Source: HGM11368 sp051883415
GTDB lineage: Bacteria > Bacillota > Clostridia > Christensenellales > UBA3700
Assembly: GCA_051883415.1 (NCBI GenBank)
Contig: JBJETR010000040.1
Span: 1-43,914 of the forward strand
Length of the DNA stretch: 43,914 nt
Direction of reading: 5' to 3'
In this document: positions 24,758 through 32,403 of the stretch, in pieces
Numbering within the stretch: position 1 is the stretch's first letter
Layout: every line of letters starts with the position of its first letter
Program-made: the position numbers and the translations under genes
The notes under the pieces: generated by a model
The model's input: the letters and a program-made list of their open reading frames with translations, nothing else
The model's database searches: none
What the model was told of the DNA's origin: nothing

Positions 24758-25303
24758 ATGATAAACGTGGTGTTGGTATATCCAGAAATCCCTAATAATA
24801 CAGGCAATATAGTCAGGACTTGTGCCGTGACGGGTGCAAAGTTGCACGTCATCGAGCCGTGCGGCTTTAGCTGGGAAGACAAGTATCTCAAAAGAAGCGG
24901 ACTCGACTATTGGGAACTCAGTGACGTCAAGAGGTATCCCGATATGCAAACCTTCCTTGAGCAAAACTTTGGCGACAACGCAAGCGTGACGGGCGACATT
25001 GCTATCGACTTGCTAAATACGGCAAAGGGCAGCGGAAAGCAAATGCTATTCGCTTCTACTAAAGCCGACCACAACCACGTAGACGTCAAGTACGATGACG
25101 ATTGCTACGTCTTCTTTGGAAGAGAAACCAAAGGTCTTGACGAGGAGTGGCTGAAGGTCAACTACGCCCAAGCCGTCCGCATACCTATGAGAGCCCAAGC
25201 CCGCTCTCTCAACCTCGCCAACTCGGTGGCAATCATAATATACGAATATCTTAGACAGTATGGGTTTGAGGGGTTGAGTGAAGAGGGTAAACTGAGTTTT
25301 TGA
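24758..25303 (+). CDS. trmL: tRNA (cytidine/uridine-34-2'-O)-methyltransferase
   Basis: This 181-residue SPOUT methyltransferase has the three family motifs: YPEIPNNTGNIVRTC near the N-terminus, FFGRETKGL in the middle, and the knot-forming IPMRAQARSLNLANSVAII. TrmL methylates the wobble 2'-hydroxyl of tRNA-Leu species. Length is normal. A GGAG site precedes the ATG, 9 bp after dus. The TGA stop overlaps the first bases of an E repeat, and three more E-type repeats follow before a terminator 500 bp on. Confidence 0.93.
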   Translation: MINVVLVYPEIPNNTGNIVRTCAVTGAKLHVIEPCGFSWEDKYLKRSGLDYWELSDVKRYPDMQTFLEQNFGDNASVTGDIAIDLLNTAKGSGKQMLFASTKADHNHVDVKYDDDCYVFFGRETKGLDEEWLKVNYAQAVRIPMRAQARSLNLANSVAIIIYEYLRQYGFEGLSEEGKLSF

Positions 25304-25421
25304 CGGCATATCTGCTTCGTAATACTTTGTCGAGCGGAGATGTTTGCTCAGTCACGTACGTCCAAGTACGCTCCTGTCGCAAAAACTCCGCTCTTCGCGT
25401 CTTACTCGCACCTATGCCGTC
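25302..25421 (-). repeat. E element (E2) with three nested perfect helices
   Basis: Terminal arms GACGGCATA (25302-25310) / TATGCCGTC (25413-25421), middle arms GAGCGGAG (25332-25339) / CTCCGCTC (25386-25393) and apical arms CGTAC (25355-25359) / GTACG (25366-25370) are nested and all perfect. The trmL stop codon sits on its left edge. Orientation is opposite to E1. Confidence 0.8.
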
Positions 25422-25757
25422 AAAACTATTCTATCAAACTTTACTTTTGGGCAACTTTTCTTGCTCACGTACGCTAAGTACGCTCCTATCGCCCAAGCCT
25501 CGTTCTCCTCGCCTAACTCGCATCTCCACCGTCAAATGTTGGTAGCGGATATGCGTCATAATACTGTGTCGTAACTTACGTTTTTGTTCGGTCACATACG
25601 GAGCAGTATGCTCCCTTATACAATCCTCGCTCTCCTCGCCTAACTCGCACCTATGCCGTGAGAGTATTACTTCTTAGTTGCTTATTACGGATTGAGATAA
25701 GTATGCTCCCTTATACAATCTTCGCTCTTCGCGTCTTACTCGCATCTACACCGTCAA
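25422..25757 (-). repeat. three further tandem E-type copies (E3-E5), partly decayed
   Basis: E3 (about 25422-25535) keeps apical arms CGTAC (25468) / GTACG (25478) and ends CACCGTC. E4 (about 25541-25662) keeps CATAC (25585) / GTATG (25596) and ends TATGCCGTGAG, while its left terminal arm is lost. E5 (about 25663-25757) keeps the right half only, ending CTACACCGTC. All three share the TCGC..CTAACTCGC or TCTTACTCGC stretch near the right end and the same orientation as E2. Confidence 0.65.
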
Positions 25758-25792
25758 ATCTAGATAGCAAAAAATGTTGAGTATGCAAAAAA

Positions 25793-25844
25793 GTCGATAC
25801 ATATCGACAAAAAAGACTCCCTTTGATAATTAAGGGAGTCTTTT
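25793..25844. terminator. double hairpin: TCGATAC palindrome plus strong terminator
   Basis: GTCGATACATATCGAC (25793-25808) is a near-perfect palindrome of the recurring family. Right after it, AAAAGACTCCCTT (25811-25823) and AAGGGAGTCTTTT (25832-25844) form a perfect 13-bp stem with loop TGATAATT followed by GTTTTT. This is the best terminator for the spoVT-trmL operon and works in both directions. Confidence 0.85.
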
Positions 25845-25879
25845 GTTTTTCAAAAAGAGTAAATACGACTTTTGCATTT

Positions 25880-26310
25880 AGACAACCCTCCACCTATCGG
25901 TGGTTTTTCTCACGGTTGAGATTGTCAAGTTACGCTACGCTCCACCGCAATGACATATTTCTTTTTGCACAAAGGGGCATTTTATAAGTATGAGATTGCC
26001 AATGTACACAACGCAATGACATAAAATGTCAATCCCTCCGTCTTGCCGTTCGGCAAGCCACCTCCCTTTGCACAAAGGAGGCTTTAAGCGGAACGAGATT
26101 CCCACGCTCGCTTTGCTCGCTCTGAATGACAATCTACTTGGTCTATGCTTCACCGCAATGACATTAGGGTAGAGAGTCGCTCGCTTTGCTCGCTCTGAAT
26201 GACAAACTTCTTGGTCTACGCTCCACCGCAATGACATAAGTAGAGAGCAAAATTGTCACACTTGCTTTGCCATTGCAAAATTCAACGAGCTCAATGACAA
26301 ATATTGGCTA
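25880..26310. repeat. R1/R2/R3-derived repeat block upstream of the nitrilase-like gene
   Basis: It starts with an R3 left half (GACAACCCTCCACC, GGTGG, T-run, CTCACGG), which joins directly to R1 sequence without an E body. An R2 element follows at about 26031-26083, then several R1 hairpins in both spellings. No gene is supported. Confidence 0.7.
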
Positions 26311-26328
26311 GAGAGAATACTATAAACT

Positions 26329-26991
26329 ATGGTATATAGTGTGGCTGATATAGACCTCGAAGAGTTTTGGATAGGGTATTGCGCAGTGCTAGGCGTGGGC
26401 GATATGGCGGTGCTAGACAGACGGATAGTGGGTAGAATCGATTTGGACAAAGATAAGGATGCCGAGATTGCGAGTAGGCTTGCTATGCTGTCCAAAGAAA
26501 AACAGTTGCTTTTGCTCGTGCCTGTCAGATTGTCGTGGCAGGGCGAAAATTGCAACAGCGTGATAGTGTGGGATAGAGGCAAAGTTGTGGGAGTCGTTGA
26601 TGAAATCTCCCCTATAGGCAAGTACGACTGCGGTGAGGGAGTGGCGGTGCTATCAACAAGCAAGGGCAATCTCGCCGTAGTGCTGGAAAACGATTTGTAC
26701 TACGCTCAAGTGGCGGAACTGCTCAGCAGAGTGGAAGTCAGATACGTAGTGTACTCTTCCGCCAAACCTTGCACAAGCAACGCCGTGGGGATATTGAGGG
26801 CGTTGAGTATATATCTCGGTTGTAAGTGCTACGGTTGTATGAGTGACCTCAGCGTTGAGGTGAGCGGCGGTGAGGTGATTGACGTGGAAGTGGGAAAACT
26901 GCGACCTATGAGCGACTTCGCAACGCTAGGCAACCCCAATAGAACGCAAAAGCCGATAAGTCTATACGTGGTGGATAAAAAACCGACATAA
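26329..26991 (+). CDS. degenerate nitrilase-like protein, function unknown
   Basis: This 220-residue protein is not a family I recognise with certainty. The middle, IVWDRGKVVGVVDEI, VAVLSTSKGNLAVVLENDL and VRYVVYSSAKP, follows the beta-alpha pattern of carbon-nitrogen hydrolases, where one expects a lysine after the GKVVG strand and a Cys-Tyr-Asp in the next. Here those places hold Asp/Glu (91-92) and Glu120-Asn-Asp, so the catalytic lysine and cysteine appear to be missing. If it is that fold it is probably a pseudoenzyme. It lies directly upstream of spoIIE (61 bp), hinting at a sporulation link. No good ribosome site precedes the ATG; a GTG at 26341 is an alternative start. Confidence 0.55.
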   Translation: MVYSVADIDLEEFWIGYCAVLGVGDMAVLDRRIVGRIDLDKDKDAEIASRLAMLSKEKQLLLLVPVRLSWQGENCNSVIVWDRGKVVGVVDEISPIGKYDCGEGVAVLSTSKGNLAVVLENDLYYAQVAELLSRVEVRYVVYSSAKPCTSNAVGILRALSIYLGCKCYGCMSDLSVEVSGGEVIDVEVGKLRPMSDFATLGNPNRTQKPISLYVVDKKPT

Positions 26992-27020
26992 CAAGTCATA
27001 AATTTTCAACAAGTTTTATC

Positions 27021-27046
27021 TTGCGACAAGTCGAAAGCTTTATGCT
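27021..27046 (+). promoter_or_regulatory. spoIIE promoter with Spo0A-box-like sequence
   Basis: TATGCT (27041-27046) is the only -10-like box and lies 6 bp before the ATG. No good -35 sits 16-18 bp upstream. In that place is CAAGTCGAA (27027-27035, core GTCGAA), overlapped on the other strand by CTTGTCGCA (27022-27030); both resemble the Spo0A box TTTGTCRAA. In Bacillus spoIIE is activated by Spo0A~P at a promoter with abnormal spacing. Confidence 0.45.
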
Positions 27047-27052
27047 AAGACT

Positions 27053-29320
27053 ATGAAAAAATCTGCAAGAATAGTGGGTGTTTATAAATATCTATTGTGC
27101 CTTGTGCTCTTCTATTTGCTGTCGAATGCAAAACCCGTCGACGGTACTTTTGGCGTGGCGATAAGCTTGTACGCCACACTAGTCACGTGTGAGCTCAACG
27201 TGTGGGCGCTGTCGCCTACTTATATTGCGGGTTGTATGCTTGCCAACCCGTCGCTTGCAGGTATCGTGTATGCAATTTCGCCCGTGGTGGTGATGATTGT
27301 CGGACATTTGATAAGCAAAAAACTCAAAAAAAAGATGGGGCTGCTTGCGTGCAATATTTGCGCCTTCGTGGCGCTAGTGCCGATGATTATCGTCGACGCT
27401 TATAGACTCAATCCTTTTGCCCCGATAGTGGCGTTGGTGGTGACGCAAACGGTGACTTATTTCGTTGCCGACTTTTTGAGAGCCTATCTGCTCAAGGGTA
27501 GTAGCCACAAGTTTTCTATCAACGAGAGCGTGGGCGGAGTGGTGCTGGCTGTTATGCTGTCGTGGGGATTGGCTACGCTCAATCTTTGGGGCTTTAGCCC
27601 TTACTACGTCGTGATGGGCTTGGCTATGGGATATGCGGTGAGCAAGACTAATCCTTTGGGCGCAGTGACGTTGGGATTTGCTTTGGCTATGGGCGGTGCT
27701 CTCAGCGGACAAGGATTGGAATTGGTAGGCTCTGTGCTGGCGGTGATTTTGGTAGGGGAAATATTCGTCAGATACAACAAGTGGCTCTCGGGTGCAAGTA
27801 TGATTATGGTTTTCGTCGCAACCAACGTTTACTTTAACTATTACGGCGAGATGGATTACCTTGCCCTCATCGGATTTGGCGTTGGAATGGGACTGTGGAC
27901 GATGCTGCCTGCCAAGCTTACCGATAGACTGCCCGACTACAAGCGTGACGACGCAAGCGAAAGTGCAAAAAATCTGTTGGTTAGAGCAAGGAGCGATTTG
28001 GCGGATAGAATGGGGCAAATATCCAGCGTATTTTTTTGTATGGCGGACGCATACTGCAAGTTTTCCGATACTTTGCCCGATCCCGACAAAGCCGAAGTCG
28101 TAATCGCTACGGAATTGATGAACACTACTTGTAAAAACTGCGTCAAAAAAGACGAATGCGTCAAGGCGTTGGGGCAAGAGCCGTCGTGTATGTTCCAAGG
28201 ACTAGTGGCTAGTTGCTTGTCTACGGGCAAGGCTTCGCTGGTGGATTTGCCTAATTTTATCAACTCTCGCTGTATCAAAATACCGCAATTGTTGTCGGGG
28301 TGCAATTATTTGGCGGGAAGCTATCTAAGTAGACTAAAAGCCAAAGAGAGTTATAGCAAAGACCAACAACTTATGGCTACGCAACTAGCAGGCGTGGGTA
28401 GCGCTCTGAGCGATATTGGAGAAGAACTGAAAGATATGCGTTGCATAGACGGGGTAACCGAAAAAGAACTAATCGAAGAACTCGGATATCAAAATATTAT
28501 TTGCACTCAAGCATTGGCTGTGGGTGGAAAAAACGGCGTGGGTTGGTCACTCATCGTGCGTAAGGAAGACGTTGACAATCCTAGGCTGATAGACGTGGCT
28601 AGCAAGGTGGCGGGCAACAAGTTGACGGTGGTGGGCGAGGTGAATTATACCGAAAATAATAAGGCGCACGTCAACCTCGCTCCTCAGTCTAAGTACGAGC
28701 TTTCGTACGGATATTGTCAAGAAATCAAAGAAAATTCCGGAGCTTCGGGCGATATAGTCAAAGTGCTAAAGATACGCAACAACAAAGCACTGATTGCGCT
28801 GTGCGACGGTATGGGTAGCGGCAAAGACGCTCAGACGGCTAGCGCAAGAGCCATAGCTATGGTGGGCGGTTATTATCAAGCGGGGTTTGACAACCCACGA
28901 GCTTTGACACTCATCAACAAACTACTTGCCGTCACCTCTGAGGATAACTTCTGCGCCTTGGACATGTGCGTGGTGGATTTGGACAGCGGCGTCTGCGACT
29001 TTATCAAACTCGGCGGAGTAGAAAGCTATATAAGGCGTGACGTGGGCGTGCAAGTCTTGTCTGCTGCGGCTCTCCCACTAGGCATAGTAGAAGAGGCTAC
29101 CCCAAAAATCGATAGGCAAATGCTGTGTGTGGGCGATATGGCTGTGATAGTCTCCGACGGAATAAGCGACACCTTGGGCGTAGCAGGTCTAAAACTCATA
29201 CTCGACAAAATCGGCTCTCTCAATCCTCAAACCGTGTGCAACGAGGTCTTGGCACAAGCCAAAAATATAGGACTAAAGGATGATGCGAGTATAGTGGCGT
29301 TTAGACTTTTTATTGCTTGA
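27053..29320 (+). CDS. spoIIE: stage II sporulation protein E (PP2C phosphatase)
   Basis: This 755-residue protein has an N-terminal region of about ten membrane segments (to about residue 300), a central regulatory part with a cysteine cluster (NTTCKNCVKKDECV), and a C-terminal PP2C phosphatase. Metal-binding acids are visible in ALCDGMGSGKDA (Asp585), IVSDGISDTLG (Asp702) and LKDDASIV (Asp743-Asp744). SpoIIE dephosphorylates SpoIIAA to switch on sigma-F in the forespore and works at the asymmetric septum. It is slightly shorter than Bacillus SpoIIE (about 827). No Shine-Dalgarno sequence precedes the ATG. A palindromic terminator follows immediately. Confidence 0.95.
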   Translation: MKKSARIVGVYKYLLCLVLFYLLSNAKPVDGTFGVAISLYATLVTCELNVWALSPTYIAGCMLANPSLAGIVYAISPVVVMIVGHLISKKLKKKMGLLACNICAFVALVPMIIVDAYRLNPFAPIVALVVTQTVTYFVADFLRAYLLKGSSHKFSINESVGGVVLAVMLSWGLATLNLWGFSPYYVVMGLAMGYAVSKTNPLGAVTLGFALAMGGALSGQGLELVGSVLAVILVGEIFVRYNKWLSGASMIMVFVATNVYFNYYGEMDYLALIGFGVGMGLWTMLPAKLTDRLPDYKRDDASESAKNLLVRARSDLADRMGQISSVFFCMADAYCKFSDTLPDPDKAEVVIATELMNTTCKNCVKKDECVKALGQEPSCMFQGLVASCLSTGKASLVDLPNFINSRCIKIPQLLSGCNYLAGSYLSRLKAKESYSKDQQLMATQLAGVGSALSDIGEELKDMRCIDGVTEKELIEELGYQNIICTQALAVGGKNGVGWSLIVRKEDVDNPRLIDVASKVAGNKLTVVGEVNYTENNKAHVNLAPQSKYELSYGYCQEIKENSGASGDIVKVLKIRNNKALIALCDGMGSGKDAQTASARAIAMVGGYYQAGFDNPRALTLINKLLAVTSEDNFCALDMCVVDLDSGVCDFIKLGGVESYIRRDVGVQVLSAAALPLGIVEEATPKIDRQMLCVGDMAVIVSDGISDTLGVAGLKLILDKIGSLNPQTVCNEVLAQAKNIGLKDDASIVAFRLFIA

Positions 29321-29330
29321 TGGTATACAA

Positions 29331-29355
29331 AAACTCGATACGTGTCGACGTTTTT
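29331..29355 (+). terminator. terminator after spoIIE (TCGATAC palindrome family)
   Basis: CTCGATAC (29334-29341) and GTGTCGACG (29342-29350) form the stem; one T-G wobble replaces a T-A pair, so the RNA hairpin is kept. It is preceded by A-rich sequence and followed by TTTTT, 11 bp after the spoIIE stop. Confidence 0.75.
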
Positions 29356-29438
29356 GGTAAAATTGTGAAGCAACCGTCAAAAGAAGAGAGTAATTGCTTA
29401 GAAGATTTAGTCGTGCTCTTAAAGGATTTTATAAGACT

Positions 29439-29632
29439 TGACAACCCTTCCACCACCTTTGGTGGTTTTTCTCACGGTGTAGATGCGAGCAAGACAAGGA
29501 GTATGCGGATTTTGTGCAGGGAGCATACTCTTTGTATGTGACCAAACAAAAACGTAAGTTACGACGCAGTATTGCGAAGTATATACGCCGTGAGACACCC
29601 TTCCCGAACATAAGAGGGCGGCTTTTTGCTCG
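29439..29632 (+). repeat. composite repeat: R3 interrupted by E element (E6)
   Basis: It has the same layout as 19409-19600. E spans 29471-29594 with terminal arms CTCACGG / CCGTGAG (29588-29594) and apical arms CATAC (29524-29528) / GTATG (29534-29538). The body differs from E1 at only a few positions, suggesting recent spread or gene conversion. Confidence 0.8.
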
Positions 29633-29788
29633 CTCGCCGTCACTCCGACTCGATTGCATAGGTTTATGCAATCATCGTTTATCGTTTGGTTCGCTCCCTT
29701 TTCTACGACCAGTCGTAAATCTGCGGCGCGCGACTTTACAGTCACTTGCGCAGATTTAGTCGTACTCTCAAAGGATATTATAGGATTT

Positions 29789-29846
29789 GACAACCCTTCC
29801 ACCACCTATCGGTGGTCCCCCTTCCCTTGCACAGGGCGGCTTTTTT
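29789..29846 (+). repeat. uninterrupted R3 repeat (empty site)
   Basis: GACAACCCTTCCACC, a TATC-loop hairpin with GGTGG, then CCCCCTTCCCTTGCACAGG and GCGGCTTTTTT with no E element between. A second uninterrupted copy is at 30079-30135, where it directly follows a 20-bp E left-end fragment (GACGGCATAGGTACGAGTAA, 30059-30078). Confidence 0.75.
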
Positions 29847-30480
29847 AAGGTTGAGATTGCCACAGTCGCTTTGCTAACGTAAAATGTATCGGGCGTAATG
29901 ACATAAGCAATCCCCCACCCGACTACCGTCGGGAGCCCCCTTTGCACAAAGGGGCCTTTTAATCGGATGAGATTGCCACAGCCTGACGGCTTCGCAATGA
30001 CATTAGGGTAGAGATTCCCACGCTCGCTTTGCTCGCTCGGAATGACATAACTCCTTTTGACGGCATAGGTACGAGTAAGACAACCCTTCCACCGCTACCG
30101 CGGTCCCCCTCCCCTTGCACAGGGGCGGCTTTTTATAAGGTTGAGATTCCCACGCCTTACAAGTAAGGCTCGGAATGACATAAAGGGTTGAGATTGCCAC
30201 AGCGTGTAAACACGCTTCGCAATGACAACACTACTTGGTCTACGCTACGCTTTGCTAACGCAAAATGTACCGGGTGCAATGACATAAGCAATCCCCCACC
30301 CGACAAAGTCGGGAGCCCCCTTTGCACAAAGGGGCCTTTTAATCGGATGAGATTGCCACAGCCTGACGGCTTCGCAATGACATTGGGGTAGGGATTCCTA
30401 CGCTCGCCTTGCTCGCTCTGAATGACAAGACTGCTTGGTCTACGCTCCACCGCAATGACATCGATATCACCGTAATGACG
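29847..30480. repeat. repeat block with a ~180-bp direct duplication
   Basis: Sequence 29870-30050 is repeated at 30250-30428, offset about 380 bp. Both copies contain an R2-like element with CCCCCACCCGAC and a GTCGGG hairpin, then GGGGCCTTTTAATCGGATGA, then two R1 hairpins. The rest is further R1 copies and the second uninterrupted R3 (30079-30135). No gene is supported. Confidence 0.75.
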
Positions 30481-30535
30481 GTAGAGCGTAATCGTCCGCT
30501 ACTTTTCGTCGAGATAGGTCGGGAGAAAAATGTTG

Positions 30536-30564
30536 TTGATTTATAAGTCTACTTATATTATAAT
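30536..30564 (+). promoter_or_regulatory. tilS promoter, predicted leaderless start
   Basis: TTGATT (30536-30541), 17 bp, TATAAT (30559-30564). The first base of the GTG start codon (30571) is 7 nt after the -10, at the expected transcription start. Confidence 0.7.
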
Positions 30565-30570
30565 TTATTT

Positions 30571-31872
30571 GTGATAGACTCGGCGATTGTAAAAAAACTC
30601 CAAAAATTTAATTGTTTGGCATTGGCGGTAAGCGGGGGCAAGGACTCTACGTTCTTGCTCAACTATTTCGTAGAGAACCGCAAAAATTTGCCCGACTTTT
30701 TTGTAGTCAACGTCGACCACAACCTTAGGGGCGAGGAGAGCAAGGCAGATAGCGATTTCGTCAGGAAGCTTTGCAAAGAACTTGACGTGGAATGCAAGTG
30801 CTTTGATGAAGATATCAGGGGTTATTGCGACAATGGCGGTTACGGACTAGAGCAAGGAGCAAGGCTTAGACGACGAGAGATTTTTGCCGAGGTGGTAAAG
30901 ACCACTCGGGCTGAGAGAGTGGTTACGGCGCATCACAAGGACGACCAGTGCGAAAGCGTGTTAATGCACGTCTTTAGAGGTAGTGGAATCAACGGCTTGA
31001 TAGGAATGCCTTTTGATGACGGACTTATCGTAAGACCGCTGTTGGATATAGCTAGCGACGAGATTGAAAGAGAGATGAATATACGTGGTCTGGAATATAG
31101 AGTGGATAGTTCCAACCTCTCTACCGACTACACTCGCAACAAACTGAGGAGCGAGATAATCCCTATGATAAAACAAGTCTATCCGAGCGTAGTGGACAAC
31201 GTGTTGAGATTGGCGAGCATTGCCGAAGATACGCAAAGTTTTATTGATAAGTTTTTGGTGAGAGCCGAGTGGACCGGCAAAGAATTGACGCTCTCCGAAA
31301 CTCTCGCCGAGTGCGATGACGCAGTGGCTACGGCTTCGATTTTTGATGGATTGCAACGAGCGGGTTGGCGTGTGGATATAGAGAAAAAGCACGTACAAGC
31401 AGTGAGAGATTTGTACAACAAAAGACCGCCTGCAAGAGTTTCTTTGCCTGGCTCGCTTGTGGCTTGGAGAGAGAGAAGCGGCGTGGTGCTTGCCAAAGAG
31501 TACGAGCAAAAAGACCAAAGATACGCTGTGGACTATGGCACGTACGTTATGGGAGATATAATGGTCACCTTGTCCAAAGAGTATAGTGAGGGCGCACTTA
31601 GAGCAGATATGGACGAGTTGAAAAAAGGCGTATTGAGATATCGTCAAAAGGGCGACAAAATATGCAAGTTTGGCGGTGGAACCAAGAGTTTGGGCGACTA
31701 TCTCACAGACAAAAAAGTGCCACTCAGATTACGTGACGGGTTAGCCGTGATAGCAAGAGATAGCGACGTGCTGGCAGTGATAGGCGTGGATATATCGTCA
31801 AAAGTGGCGGTAAGAGAAGTTACGAAAGAAATATGTTATTTGAGTGTAAGTAAATATACGGGAGAAAAATGA
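30571..31872 (+). CDS. tilS: tRNA(Ile)-lysidine synthase
   Basis: This 433-residue N-type ATP pyrophosphatase has the PP-loop SGGKDS (21-26), NVDHNLRGEES and HHKDDQCES (121-129), the TilS hallmarks, and a C-terminal TilS domain with RYRQKGDKICKFGGGTKSL. It attaches lysine to C34 of tRNA-Ile so that AUA codons are read as isoleucine. The start is GTG with no ribosome site but a promoter at leaderless distance. It overlaps hpt by 4 bp, the conserved tilS-hprT pairing of Firmicutes, just after spoIIE as in Bacillus. Confidence 0.95.
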   Translation: MIDSAIVKKLQKFNCLALAVSGGKDSTFLLNYFVENRKNLPDFFVVNVDHNLRGEESKADSDFVRKLCKELDVECKCFDEDIRGYCDNGGYGLEQGARLRRREIFAEVVKTTRAERVVTAHHKDDQCESVLMHVFRGSGINGLIGMPFDDGLIVRPLLDIASDEIEREMNIRGLEYRVDSSNLSTDYTRNKLRSEIIPMIKQVYPSVVDNVLRLASIAEDTQSFIDKFLVRAEWTGKELTLSETLAECDDAVATASIFDGLQRAGWRVDIEKKHVQAVRDLYNKRPPARVSLPGSLVAWRERSGVVLAKEYEQKDQRYAVDYGTYVMGDIMVTLSKEYSEGALRADMDELKKGVLRYRQKGDKICKFGGGTKSLGDYLTDKKVPLRLRDGLAVIARDSDVLAVIGVDISSKVAVREVTKEICYLSVSKYTGEK

Positions 31873-32396
31873 TGGAAAGAATAGAAAAAGTGTTGATAAC
31901 CAAAGAGCAAATACAAGACAGAGTCAAACAGATGGGCGAGCAAATCACCAAGGACTACGAGGGAAAAGCCCCTTATATGGTGTGCATACTCAAGGGTTCG
32001 ATTGTCTTTTTTGCCGACCTTATACGAAACGTCGACTTGCCCGTGGTAGTGGATACCATGGTGGTGTCGAGCTATGGCAATTCTACCATATCGAGCGGTA
32101 ACGTGAGAGTGAAAAAAGACCTTGCCGAGGACATAGCGGGCAGGGACGTCATCGTTGTGGAAGATATTATCGACAGCGGTCATACTTTGAGCGCTCTGAC
32201 CAAACTGCTGAGAGATAGAAACCCTGCCTCGCTCAAGGTCGTGACCTTCCTAGACAAGCCAAGCAGACGAAAAGTGGAATTCGAAGGCGACTACGTGGGC
32301 TTTGAAGTGCCTGACGAATTCGTCATAGGATACGGATTGGACTATAACGAAAGATACCGCAACTTGCCTTACGTGGGCGTGTTGAGCTTGGACTGA
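31869..32396 (+). CDS. hpt: hypoxanthine phosphoribosyltransferase
   Basis: This 175-residue type I phosphoribosyltransferase has the PRPP-binding motif VVEDIIDSGHTL (97-108), the ILKGSIVFFADL loop and the C-terminal YNERYRNLPYVGVL. It salvages hypoxanthine and guanine to IMP and GMP. The start ATG overlaps the tilS stop as ATGA; a second ATG follows at 31872 and could be used instead. Pairing with tilS is conserved. The usual next gene ftsH is absent, and cca follows 8 bp later. Confidence 0.95.
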   Translation: MMERIEKVLITKEQIQDRVKQMGEQITKDYEGKAPYMVCILKGSIVFFADLIRNVDLPVVVDTMVVSSYGNSTISSGNVRVKKDLAEDIAGRDVIVVEDIIDSGHTLSALTKLLRDRNPASLKVVTFLDKPSRRKVEFEGDYVGFEVPDEFVIGYGLDYNERYRNLPYVGVLSLD

Positions 32397-32403
32397 GGAT
32401 AGC

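Noticed and set aside
25300..25574. Overlapping 76-81-codon frames after trmL
   Set aside because: They are translations of tandem E elements with repeated LLSPKPRSPRLTR strings; they share no start signals.
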